A stretch of DNA of 64,000 nt from an uncultured Pirellulaceae bacterium (GTDB lineage Bacteria > Planctomycetota > Planctomycetia > Pirellulales > Pirellulaceae), in the NCBI GenBank assembly GCA_938084685.1, contig CALKGE010000005.1:124001-188000 (forward strand). Reading direction: 5' to 3'. Shown here piece by piece: positions 56,512 through 64,000 of the stretch. The notes below the pieces were generated by a model, which had not been told where the DNA came from, ran no database searches, and saw only the letters and a program-made list of their open reading frames with translations. Numbering within the stretch: position 1 is the stretch's first letter; each line of letters starts with the position of its first letter. A program made the translations under genes and the position numbers.

Positions 56512-57737
56512 GCTTCCAGCTCCTCGGCCGACTCCCTCAGATTCTTCTCCAGACTTTGCCTTACTTCATCCAACAGAGGATCGCTCACTGCGTCACGAGG
56601 AAGTTTCTCAGCAGGGACTTCGATTGCATCCAGAACATCAATCACCAACCTAAACCGCCGCGGCATGGTAATTCGACCAGTCAGATCTTCTTCAAGTCGT
56701 TCCAGTGTCTCAATAATACGTTCCCGAGTCACTTTGCCAGTTTCGCCAGTCAGGTAATTCACCGGATAATAACTCAGCTGCTGCACCAGATGCAGAGCGT
56801 ACAAATCCCGACGACGGCTTTCCGCTTCCTCGTCACTCAGAAAACCTTTCACAAGATCGGGGACGATGATAGGACGTAATGACTTCACACGAGGAATGAA
56901 GTCCCCTCGTTGTACCTCCCCTTTCCATTTGCGTTCCTGAACTGCAAGGATGTGGGTGACCAGATTCTCTATTCGTTCGTAACAGTCACCACTCTGGGCT
57001 CGTCCCAAATACTCCACTTCCCGCTCGGCCAGTAATCCATCAGCCACTCTGGCAATACGTTTCAACAGAGCAAGCTCCGTGTTGGAATCCAATCCTAAAT
57101 GGGACTCAAGCAGATCAAGCGAGTGCTCACAGCATGCCTCAAAATCTCCGATGAAGTGGTACCGAAAGGATACCGGATGTACAACCACCTTATCGGATTG
57201 GCCACTGCCGGCACCATTCTTGCGCTTGCGGGCTGCCGACCGGGCAATAAACCCGGTACCATCCAGAAATGGCTGCATAAAGTCATTGCTGCGTGAAACA
57301 GAACCTTCCGGATAGATCACCAGCATCCGTTCTCCATCGACGAGCGTCTTAATAGCAAAACTGATGGCTTGCTTATCCATTCCTTCACGATTGATGCTGA
57401 AGGCACCCAGGCGTTTTATCACCCAGCCACTAAATTTATCCTGGTTGTAGAGATGCCAACTGGCCATCAGGTAACCATACTTGTTGATGGCACGCAGCAA
57501 CTCGCCGATCGCCATGGGGTCTGCGTTGCGGCAGTGATTCCCCGCCAACAGAATGCTATGGCCAGCATCAAGGGAAGCCTGAATACGATGTTCGTTTCGA
57601 ACTTCGTATTTGAAGATATGTTCTGCACGTTTCAACCACACTCGGTAGAGGCGCAATTTGGCAATAACCCACATCACAAAACTACGCCGTGGCGGACGTA
57701 CAAACTTGTACGGTTTTTCGATGATTAAGTATTGCAT
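56487..57737 (-). CDS. 1-acylglycerol-3-phosphate acyltransferase-like (PlsC) protein
   Basis: The 416-residue protein has the PlsC acyltransferase motifs: LLAGNHCRNADPMAIG (the HxxxxD catalytic block, about residue 68) and YPEGSVSRSND (about 140). The C-terminal 200 residues are a helical extension not found in the basic enzyme. It probably transfers acyl chains to a glycerolipid or related acceptor at the membrane. The 3' end overlaps prmC by 25 bp. It is 57 bp downstream of galE on the same strand. Confidence 0.78.
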   Translation of the reverse strand: MQYLIIEKPYKFVRPPRRSFVMWVIAKLRLYRVWLKRAEHIFKYEVRNEHRIQASLDAGHSILLAGNHCRNADPMAIGELLRAINKYGYLMASWHLYNQDKFSGWVIKRLGAFSINREGMDKQAISFAIKTLVDGERMLVIYPEGSVSRSNDFMQPFLDGTGFIARSAARKRKNGAGSGQSDKVVVHPVSFRYHFIGDFEACCEHSLDLLESHLGLDSNTELALLKRIARVADGLLAEREVEYLGRAQSGDCYERIENLVTHILAVQERKWKGEVQRGDFIPRVKSLRPIIVPDLVKGFLSDEEAESRRRDLYALHLVQQLSYYPVNYLTGETGKVTRERIIETLERLEEDLTGRITMPRRFRLVIDVLDAIEVPAEKLPRDAVSDPLLDEVRQSLEKNLRESAEELEAYEPDPEV

Positions 57738-57793
57738 AATACGTTGCCCCTTGATGTTGTAACGATTACCTGCCGGTCAGCACGCTGAGGATA

Positions 57794-58795
57794 CTATTCA
57801 CTCGAAGGGTAACCCTGAGGATGACGTTGATGCCACCGCCAGGCACTTGTGAGAATCGAATCAAGGCTCGAATGCTGAGGTTTCCACTTGAGCATACTTC
57901 GAGCCAATGCATTATCTGCGATCAAGCATGGAGGATCACCCGGCCGGCGGGATGCAACGGCACAAGGGATCTCATGCCCAGTCACACGCCGCGCGTGTTC
58001 CACGATTTCCAACACAGACGTTCCCGTGCCAGATCCCAGATTCACTTGAATCTTTTGACCTGGCTGCAGCAGATTCAAGGCTTTCAAATGAGCATCCGCC
58101 AAATCATTGACATGAACATAGTCGCGTACGCAGGTTCCATCCGGAGTCGGATAGTCGTCGCCAAAAATCTGAATCCTGTCACGTTGTCCCAAAGCAACCT
58201 GTAATACAATGGGAATCAGGTGAGTTTCTGGACTATGATCTTCGCCCAACAGACCATCGCTGGCGGCTCCGGCAGCATTAAAATATCTTAAAGCCGCAAA
58301 ACCAAGTCCGTCTCGTTGGCAGGCTTCCTGCAACAGACATTCCACGTCCCACTTGGACTGTCCGTAAGGATTGATCGGAGCAGGGGGAGTCTCTTCTGAA
58401 ATAGGTATTATTTCCGGAGCACCGTAGATGGCCGTCGTACTGGAAACGACCAGACGTTTTATGCCACAGTGATGCAATGCCTGAATCAGGCTGGCCGAGC
58501 CTTCCACATTGTTCTGATGATAACGTTGTGGGTACTCGATCGATTCACCCACCAATGCCAGGGCAGCAAAGTGGACAACCGCCTCGACCGCTTCGGCTGT
58601 CAATGTTCGTTGCAGCAGATCTGTATCCGCCAGATCTCCCACTACAAGTCGCCCACCATTGGTTGCCCGCTCGAAGGCAGCACAATGCCCCTGAGAAAGA
58701 TTATCGTAGCCGATCACCCGACAACCAGACTGGACCAGTAGACGGCAGGTGTGGCTGCCGATGTAGCCGGCAGCTCCAGTGACGAGAACATTCAT
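57794..58795 (-). CDS. galE: UDP-glucose 4-epimerase
   Basis: GalE interconverts UDP-glucose and UDP-galactose. The 333-residue extended SDR protein has the NAD motif VTGAAGYIGSHTCRLL, the catalytic Ser/Thr in VVSSTTAIYG, Tyr and Lys in INPYGQSKWDVE, and YFNAAGAA. GTCVRDYVHVNDLADAH and NLGSGTGTSVLEI complete the signature. It probably serves cell-surface polysaccharide synthesis. Confidence 0.93.
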   Translation of the reverse strand: MNVLVTGAAGYIGSHTCRLLVQSGCRVIGYDNLSQGHCAAFERATNGGRLVVGDLADTDLLQRTLTAEAVEAVVHFAALALVGESIEYPQRYHQNNVEGSASLIQALHHCGIKRLVVSSTTAIYGAPEIIPISEETPPAPINPYGQSKWDVECLLQEACQRDGLGFAALRYFNAAGAASDGLLGEDHSPETHLIPIVLQVALGQRDRIQIFGDDYPTPDGTCVRDYVHVNDLADAHLKALNLLQPGQKIQVNLGSGTGTSVLEIVEHARRVTGHEIPCAVASRRPGDPPCLIADNALARSMLKWKPQHSSLDSILTSAWRWHQRHPQGYPSSE

Positions 58796-59081
58796 AGTAG
58801 CAGGGATTTTTTAAGGAGGTAGAACTCTACGTAATACTAATACGGAGGCTATAGGTTGTTTCGTCTAAACAAACTGTTGTTTTTCAGAGCAAAACGTTTA
58901 CGTCTGGGAACCACCGAAATTATATCCTTCCAACCGGCATAACCAGTACAAACAAAAGACAAGCCAGATCTTGAAACGGAGGATACAACGTATCCGTAGA
59001 GAGGCACAGGTACGAATGCCGACGCCACTAATAGCATGCTTTTGCCTGGTTTCCGGAATCCACATCTCCCCTCTGAAAAAT

Positions 59082-60023
59082 ATGCCCCGACTGATACAAC
59101 GACGACGCGACAAAGCCAAACGCGCTCCGAGAACCAGGTTTCCGGTCTTTGAGGAGTTTGAAAAATATCTGCGCAACGAATGCCAGCTCGCAAACAACAG
59201 CATTCTGGCCTATCGGCATGACCTGAGACGATTTCGAGACTGGTTGGGAGACAAACCACTCGACAGACTCACGATCCGAAAACTTGCCGACTACGTTGTA
59301 TTTCTCAAGAAGAGCAAGCTGGCCCCCAGCAGCATTGCCCGCAATGTTGTTTCGCTGCGCGTATTCTTCAAGTACTTGCAACTTGAAGGAGTCATCACCA
59401 GCAATGTGGCCGAGTTATTGGGAAGTCAGAAACTGTGGCAACGCATTCCTCACGTGATGACCACCGGCACCGTCGAAAAGCTGCTTAACGCTCCTTCCAA
59501 TAAGGACACTTTTCCTTTGCGGGACAAAGCGTTACTCGAATTAATGTATGCCACAGGTTGTCGTGCTTCGGAAGTCGTCGGATTAACGCTGAATAACCTG
59601 CACCTCGATTCCGGTTACTGCCGCTATCACGGAAAGGGCGGCAAACAACGCCTCGTTCCACTTTCGCTGAGAACGATCGGGGCACTCACTGAATACCTGC
59701 AATGGGAACGTCCGATGTTGGCAGAGTGCGTGTCAGATCATGAACCACAACGTGTAATACTTAGTCGCCGAGGAAGACCTCTAAGACGGGAAGCAGTCTG
59801 GGAACTCGTTAAAAAATATGCTGCCCGCGTCGGAGCTCCCAAGGAAATCAGTCCTCATTCCTTGCGCCACAGTTTTGCCACGCACATGCTTGCTGGCGGC
59901 GCAGACCTGCGACAAGTCCAGGAGCTGCTGGGCCATGCCAGCATTGCCACAACGCAGATCTACACTCATGTGGATCAAACGCGACTGAAGAAAATTCACT
60001 CTGAGTTTCATCCTCGCGCATAA
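59082..60023 (+). CDS. xerD: Tyrosine recombinase, XerC/XerD type
   Basis: The 313-residue protein has an N-terminal SAM-like core-binding domain and a C-terminal catalytic domain. Catalytic residues are visible: Arg in GCRASEVVGL, Lys in GKGGKQRLV, His and Arg in PHSLRHSFATHM, His in GHASIATTQ, and Tyr in QIYTHVDQ. Length and spacing fit the chromosomal XerC/D resolvases that separate chromosome dimers at dif. I saw no dif-like site close by and no integrated element next to it, so a housekeeping role is preferred. The ATG at 59082 is chosen; an in-frame ATG at 58971 adds 37 Cys-containing residues. Confidence 0.88.
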   Translation: MPRLIQRRRDKAKRAPRTRFPVFEEFEKYLRNECQLANNSILAYRHDLRRFRDWLGDKPLDRLTIRKLADYVVFLKKSKLAPSSIARNVVSLRVFFKYLQLEGVITSNVAELLGSQKLWQRIPHVMTTGTVEKLLNAPSNKDTFPLRDKALLELMYATGCRASEVVGLTLNNLHLDSGYCRYHGKGGKQRLVPLSLRTIGALTEYLQWERPMLAECVSDHEPQRVILSRRGRPLRREAVWELVKKYAARVGAPKEISPHSLRHSFATHMLAGGADLRQVQELLGHASIATTQIYTHVDQTRLKKIHSEFHPRA

Positions 60024-60058
60024 AAAAACCACTCGCAACGTTTACGTTCCAAGTGGTT
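60022..60058 (-). terminator. Intrinsic terminator of the ExbB/ExbD operon
   Basis: AACCACT and AGTGGTT form the outer stem and AACGT/ACGTT an inner stem. On the minus strand the stem is followed by TTTTTTT (60022-60028), 24 bp after the ExbD stop. The T run overlaps the TAA of the convergent xerD gene. Confidence 0.8.
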
Positions 60059-60081
60059 ATCACTGTCCTGGCCGGAAATGT

Positions 60082-60573
60082 CTACTCCGCCGGCGCCTCG
60101 GGCGTATTGAAGCGGATTTTTTCGATCAGCTTGACAAGCTCTCCTCTCGTATCCTTGGTCCCGGATACGGCAGTCACCGCTCCGATCACAAATTCGTAGC
60201 GAAGATCATAATCGAATCCGATTTCAATTTCCGCAGACTCACGAGCTCCTGGTCCACTGTCGGTCCCCACGAGTTTCTGAATCTCCTGGTTCAACGCCTG
60301 AAACGATGTAGGCTGAGATTCATTCAGTTGGATACCTGTCAGCGTACCGTCGGCATCGGCTGACAAATAAAGTTTCATCGGAGGGAATTCCATTTGTTCA
60401 GGCGGAGCAGCCTGGGGTGCCGCAGCAGGCATACGTATATTGAAATCACCTTCCATCGACACGATCTTGAAGGTCATGATAAAGAACACCAGCAGCTGGA
60501 ATACGATGTCAATCATCGGTGTCATCTGCAGTTCAATTTTTTGACCAGCCTTGTTGGCATTTCTGATTTCCAT
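60082..60573 (-). CDS. ExbD/TolR family biopolymer transport protein
   Basis: The 163-residue protein has the ExbD signature KIELQMTPMIDIVFQLLVFF with the proton-path Asp in a single membrane helix (about 17-37). A periplasmic domain follows. It works with the ExbB-type channel encoded two genes upstream. It is the last gene of the unit and is followed by a terminator. The 5-bp distance to the second ExbD gene points to one transcript. Confidence 0.9.
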   Translation of the reverse strand: MEIRNANKAGQKIELQMTPMIDIVFQLLVFFIMTFKIVSMEGDFNIRMPAAAPQAAPPEQMEFPPMKLYLSADADGTLTGIQLNESQPTSFQALNQEIQKLVGTDSGPGARESAEIEIGFDYDLRYEFVIGAVTAVSGTKDTRGELVKLIEKIRFNTPEAPAE

Positions 60574-60578
60574 CTCGA

Positions 60579-61055
60579 TTAGCCTCCTGCCGGTATCGGT
60601 GAAATGTACTTCAACCCATTGTTCACGTTCTCTTCAGCTCGCAAGGCAAAGCTCTCAAATCCTGCTTCCTGACAGAGCTGAATCAACTCCTGCACAATAC
60701 CACCTTTGGCGTTCTTGTGAGCACGAATCACGATCGTCGTGTCGGTTGGCTCTTCGCCACTGTAACGAATCTCGTTGTAGTGACGGTCAAGCGTGCCACC
60801 CAGGCCTTTGTAGTGTTCTTCCACTGTCCCTAAAACAGCCGTTCCATCTTCTGCAAGATGGATGATCCGGTAGTTTTCCAAAACCGTTTCCGGAGGCTTC
60901 GCAAGCTCACTATCAGGCAACTGAACCTTATCGTTCGATTCACTTTGGGTGAAATTGATAAGCACCATAAAGAAAGCGATCAACTGAAAAGTCATGTCGA
61001 TCATTGGTGTCAAATCACCTTCGAGAATCTCGAAATCTTTCTTAGCAATTCTCAT
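60579..61055 (-). CDS. ExbD/TolR family biopolymer transport protein
   Basis: The 158-residue protein has FEILEGDLTPMIDMTFQLIA and one helix, with a periplasmic domain that includes RAHKNAKGGIVQELIQL. It differs from the next ExbD gene product, so the channel has two kinds of TolR-like partner. It lies 3 bp after the ExbB gene. Confidence 0.9.
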   Translation of the reverse strand: MRIAKKDFEILEGDLTPMIDMTFQLIAFFMVLINFTQSESNDKVQLPDSELAKPPETVLENYRIIHLAEDGTAVLGTVEEHYKGLGGTLDRHYNEIRYSGEEPTDTTIVIRAHKNAKGGIVQELIQLCQEAGFESFALRAEENVNNGLKYISPIPAGG

Positions 61056-61058
61056 AGG

Positions 61059-61937
61059 TTACTTCTTTTGACCAACGCCCTGGAAACGACTCATCAGATT
61101 TTCACTCAGAATTCCCACTTCAAGCATCAGGCGGGCAACACGGTTTCGCATGATGTTGTAGGCGGCGATCGCAGGAATAGCGATTGCCAGACCAATAAGC
61201 GTGGTGAACAACGCCGTGGAAATACCATTCGCCAATTCGGAAGCTTCCGGAGTCGAGCCTCCCTGAGCAATTGTCTGGAACGAGTTGATCATACCATGAA
61301 CAGTACCAAACAGCCCCACCATGGGAGACAGGGTACCAATCAATGCCATGTAACTCAGACGATGTTCAAGCTTCATATTTTCTTCTTCGCCAATCTCCTG
61401 CATTGCCTCCAGTGCCTGTTCGTAACCAGCAGATAGTTTTGCCAAGCCTGCAGACAGAACCGCTCCTAACACCGACTCGTGTTCTTTTGCCATTTCGTAG
61501 GCATCCTGATACTGCTTGTTGTTGAGCATCTCTTCAAAGTCATCAACCAGATCCACCGGGCAAACTTTGCTGCGAGCACTGGTGATCACATTCATTACAA
61601 ACAGAGCTACCAGTGTGAAAGAGATGGAGAGAAAGACAATCATGTATCCTGGGCCAAGAGCATCATACACCCAACCGAGCATCGATCTTCTTCCGTCGCC
61701 ACCTTGACCGCCTTGATTTCCACCACCGTTACCATTGTCCGCTGCAGCGGCATTACCACCACCATTGTCTGCAGGGGGCTCGCCACCGGCAGGACCTTCG
61801 GCAGGCAGTTCCTGAGCGACAGCCTGTTGTGTAAAGTCCAGCTCGATGCCCGCTCCAACCCCGACTAGTAACGCCAGAGCTGCCAGGCCTACCAGCATCC
61901 ACTTGGACCGCATCTGTTTAACAAGTTGATTCATCAT
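61059..61937 (-). CDS. MotA/TolQ/ExbB proton channel family protein
   Basis: The 292-residue protein has an N-terminal hydrophobic segment (WMLVGLAALALLVGVGAGIE), a Gly/Asn-rich linker (about 45-80) and three family helices. The conserved part is LSYMALIGTLSPMVGLFGTVHGMI and ALFTTLIGLAIAIPAIAAYN, with the Thr and Gly of the proton path. It is the first of three channel genes and follows two TPR genes. Such systems energise outer-membrane import or envelope movement. Confidence 0.92.
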   Translation of the reverse strand: MMNQLVKQMRSKWMLVGLAALALLVGVGAGIELDFTQQAVAQELPAEGPAGGEPPADNGGGNAAAADNGNGGGNQGGQGGDGRRSMLGWVYDALGPGYMIVFLSISFTLVALFVMNVITSARSKVCPVDLVDDFEEMLNNKQYQDAYEMAKEHESVLGAVLSAGLAKLSAGYEQALEAMQEIGEEENMKLEHRLSYMALIGTLSPMVGLFGTVHGMINSFQTIAQGGSTPEASELANGISTALFTTLIGLAIAIPAIAAYNIMRNRVARLMLEVGILSENLMSRFQGVGQKK

Positions 61938-62031
61938 TTTCTCCGATCTATGAATCTCTTACACCGTTTGATGTTGTCTTTATAGACAAAGTACCTATCG
62001 TCAGGCACATTGACCAAATCTTATTGTAAAT

Positions 62032-62058
62032 ACCAGCCGTCCTAATGTTCAGGCTGGT
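62032..62058 (-). repeat. Intercistronic hairpin between the TPR and ExbB genes
   Basis: ACCAGCC and GGCTGGT form a 7-bp perfect stem with a 13-nt loop just after the TPR gene stop. The T content that follows is weak, so it is perhaps a partial terminator or an RNA stabiliser. A second hairpin TTGTCT/AGACAA lies at 61976-61991. Confidence 0.5.
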
Positions 62059-62064
62059 CTAATG

Positions 62065-63129
62065 TTACTGATTACGCAGTTTATTTTCCCAAAACGTACC
62101 TGCGTATTTTTCACGCAGCAGCGATTTTACGGCAGCCGCATTATCCGCTCTGCTTTGAGCCTCCCACAATTGTGTCAAATGATACAATGCCTCGGCATGG
62201 GTATCCGGATCCTGATTATAAATCTGACTGGTGTGCAAGAATGCCAAAATTGCATCCTTGTCCTGGTTGTTCTTGCGGTAACAAACTCCCAGAGCATTGT
62301 AAGCCTGAGCGAACAGTTTTTTCTGAGTTTTCTCATCATTGTCTGCGATGATCTTTTCTACTATTGCGATCCCCTCGGCCGCTTTGCCTGTTTCACCCAG
62401 GCAACGAGCACGACCAGCCTGAGCTTCTGCCACGATAGCCTGCTGCTCAGGCGTTGTGGCACTGTAATTTGCAACCTGTTCGAACTGAGTCAGAGCATCT
62501 GCAAAAGACTCCAGACCAACCTTGGCATTAGCCATCCTCAGAGTCCCGTACAATTTCATCTCTTCCCATGGTGATTCGACCATCCTCTTGTAATAGTCTG
62601 CTGCCGTCTGGAATTGGCCAACCGAGAAAGCAAGATCAGCAAACAACTCGACCGATTCGTAATGATGAAAACTGTCCGGGTTGTCATTGATAAAGCCGAT
62701 TAACAGAGTGCCTGCCGCATTTTTATCACCTTCTCCTGCCAGAGCATTTTTGGCATCAATCGAGGCCAACATAAAGGCGATCTCCTCTTTGACCCACTTA
62801 TCTTTAATATCATTAACGTTGATGCCAGCCAGTCCCGTCTTGGCTTCGTTGAATTGGCCACGGCGATACGCCGCCGCAGCCTGCAGCAGGTCAGCCGGTG
62901 CATTCGCAAACTGAATCCGGAAAATCGTGTTAGCTGCCAACTGGCGCGGAGTACCGTTGACGCGAATTACGACCTCCTTACTGGAAACCGCATCGACCAG
63001 CCCGCGGACCGCTTCATTCGGGCTGCTCTTCAGGTAGACCTGATCGTTGACCTGTCCCCAAACAGGCTGACCTAAAACCAGCAATGCCAGCGTCGCAACC
63101 AGTGCGTTTATCTGAATCCGTTTCATCAT
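62065..63129 (-). CDS. Exported tetratricopeptide-repeat protein
   Basis: The 354-residue protein has a signal peptide (INALVATLALLVLGQPVWGQ). A short SH3-like stretch follows (VYLKSSPNEAVRGLVDAVSS). The rest is helical with TPR-like pairs, for example AAAYRRGQFNEAKTGLAGI and ALYHLTQLWEAQSRADNAAAV. TPRs bind other proteins. The ATG at 63129 is the first of two adjacent ATGs; an in-frame ATG at 63186 would displace the signal peptide. It lies between a second TPR gene and the ExbB operon, so it may be a periplasmic partner of the channel. Confidence 0.8.
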   Translation of the reverse strand: MMKRIQINALVATLALLVLGQPVWGQVNDQVYLKSSPNEAVRGLVDAVSSKEVVIRVNGTPRQLAANTIFRIQFANAPADLLQAAAAYRRGQFNEAKTGLAGINVNDIKDKWVKEEIAFMLASIDAKNALAGEGDKNAAGTLLIGFINDNPDSFHHYESVELFADLAFSVGQFQTAADYYKRMVESPWEEMKLYGTLRMANAKVGLESFADALTQFEQVANYSATTPEQQAIVAEAQAGRARCLGETGKAAEGIAIVEKIIADNDEKTQKKLFAQAYNALGVCYRKNNQDKDAILAFLHTSQIYNQDPDTHAEALYHLTQLWEAQSRADNAAAVKSLLREKYAGTFWENKLRNQ

Positions 63130-63188
63130 TCTCTTACTTCTTTCCAAAGACGATTCTTCGTCATGTATTAATAGGACTCTTCGCATTT

Positions 63189-64000
63189 TTAAAGTTTCTT
63201 CACCCAGAAGTACAAAACCAGTCCGAACACAGCAAAGATTCCAGCCATCGCCGCAAACAACAGCATATTACTACTGGACTTTTCTTTTTTCGGCGGAGTT
63301 GGAACTTCAGATTCAATACCAGGAATGTCAGTGTTTTCTGCTGCCAGCGGCGTATCTGCCGCTCCGGCCAACCCTTTTTCCGGCTTACCCAACTCCCGCT
63401 GAATGGTTCTCAATAAACTGTCAAAGCGAGCAGTAAACTCCGTCCCTCCCAACTCGGGATAGATGCGGTAGGTGTTCAGAATCTCAAGCTCTGCATACCC
63501 AATATGTTTCTTGCCTTCGTCACCCTGTCTGACTCGTCCCAGACCAAGCCGAGCCATAGCGATGCCCAGCCGGGATTCGTAGTATTCGTTGGTAAACTGT
63601 TCTTTTCCCTGTGTCATGGAACTCAGTTTCCGCCAACCCCAAACAAGGTTTTCGCCATTCTCCGTCTGCCTCGCACCACCAATGGCAAACAGAAACTGAC
63701 CTTCCTCGCCGGCCTGCGCACCCAAATCGTTATATGTTTTGGCCGCTTCAATCTGGACGGATACGTTCGAAGGAGTCTCCAGCAGAATCTTCGCCAACTC
63801 CAGACCAGCTTCCTTCAACTGCCCAAGTTTTTTCATGACCTGAGCCATATTCATGCGAATCTGAGCCAGATAGGCCTTGCCGGTCGACTCATCTTCATTA
63901 ACCCAGGCCAGATCATTCTTCCCTTTCTCTGCAATCGCCTGAAACAGGGCAACTGACTTGTTGTAATAATCGGTGGACCGTGGAGTCAGCGTGCCGTTCT
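63189..64000 (-). CDS. TPR protein with C-terminal membrane anchor, 5' end beyond window
   Basis: The frame is open to the last base of the window on the minus strand, so the start is outside; the ATG at 63854 is internal. The visible 269 residues have helical repeats of TPR type (VQIEAAKTYNDLGAQAGEEG, ESRLGIAMARLGLGRVRQGD). An acidic/Pro linker is followed by a C-terminal membrane helix (MLLFAAMAGIFAVFGLVLYF) and KKL. The bulk is therefore outside or inside on one side of the membrane; with the exported neighbour I prefer outside. Likely first known member of the ExbB/ExbD operon. Confidence 0.75.
   Translation of the reverse strand, partial: NGTLTPRSTDYYNKSVALFQAIAEKGKNDLAWVNEDESTGKAYLAQIRMNMAQVMKKLGQLKEAGLELAKILLETPSNVSVQIEAAKTYNDLGAQAGEEGQFLFAIGGARQTENGENLVWGWRKLSSMTQGKEQFTNEYYESRLGIAMARLGLGRVRQGDEGKKHIGYAELEILNTYRIYPELGGTEFTARFDSLLRTIQRELGKPEKGLAGAADTPLAAENTDIPGIESEVPTPPKKEKSSSNMLLFAAMAGIFAVFGLVLYFWVKKL

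Noticed and set aside
58796..59081. dif or att site next to the tyrosine recombinase
   Set aside because: No 28-bp dif-like inverted arrangement, no flanking direct repeats and no mobile genes.

Overview
The window looks like a chromosomal segment of a planctomycete, probably of the Planctomycetales. Diagnostic genes are a DUF1549/DUF1553 plus DUF1501 pair, a Planctomycete-type cytochrome c protein, membrane-anchored Ser/Thr kinase, two TolQ/TolR-like operons with coiled-coil or TPR partners, and a very large CcsA/ResB pair. Base composition is moderate, Shine-Dalgarno sites are often weak or absent, and several genes start at GTG or TTG. I see no phage, IS element, CRISPR array, rRNA or tRNA. 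This is mostly core chromosome with lineage-specific genes.

Layout. 1-5.2 kb: partial membrane protein, EF-hand protein, DUF1549/1553 and DUF1501 genes. 5.2-12.9 kb (minus strand): DAHP synthase aroF behind an aromatic-codon leader, KdgF-like cupin, divergent enolase, APH-family kinase, dihaem-type cytochrome c protein, Ser/Thr kinase. 13.1-19.7 kb (plus): tight operon of glutaredoxin-like protein, TIGR04282 glycosyltransferase, ThiO-like oxidase, second flavoprotein, radical SAM protein and altered metallophosphoesterase, then a GT-C type membrane protein. 19.9-25.1 kb: metH and thiC, each behind a structured leader. 25.2-31.4 kb: zinc-ribbon protein, dapB and thrC (minus); dksA-like and lspA (plus); hisN-like and a redoxin-fold protein (minus). 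31.7-36.9 kb: rpmB, gatCAB, bioA. 36.9-40.8 kb: TolQ-like channel with two coiled-coil TolR-like proteins. 40.9-52.6 kb: queD, two lineage-specific proteins, System II cytochrome c maturation (ResB-type and CcsA), an AsmA-like protein and an SBF transporter. 52.7-60.0 kb: aroC, rpmE, prfA, prmC, plsC-like, galE, xerD-like. 60.1-64.0 kb: ExbB/ExbD/ExbD operon with two TPR proteins, the last cut by the window end.

The strongest new observation is the leader of aroF (6254-6439, minus). It has a TATAAT box, a 33-codon ORF containing TFYWSFFFTGPW, and four segments that can form a 1:2 hairpin, a 2:3 antiterminator or a 3:4 terminator with a seven-U tail, 72 nt before aroF. This is the layout of ribosome-mediated transcription attenuation sensing Phe, Tyr and Trp. 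Other candidate cis-acting RNAs lie upstream of metH (three-way junction), thiC (competing hairpins and a terminator), gatC (three-way junction with U run) and rpmE. None of these matches a riboswitch consensus I know.

Second-rank points are: the six-gene radical SAM operon, whose phosphoesterase has lost its first metal motif; an enolase paralogue with the conserved active-site His replaced by Ala; a ResB protein carrying a YWTD-like six-repeat propeller region; and a predicted DNA-binding, acidic-repeat protein anchored to the membrane. All functional statements are read from sequence patterns and family knowledge; no database search was run.
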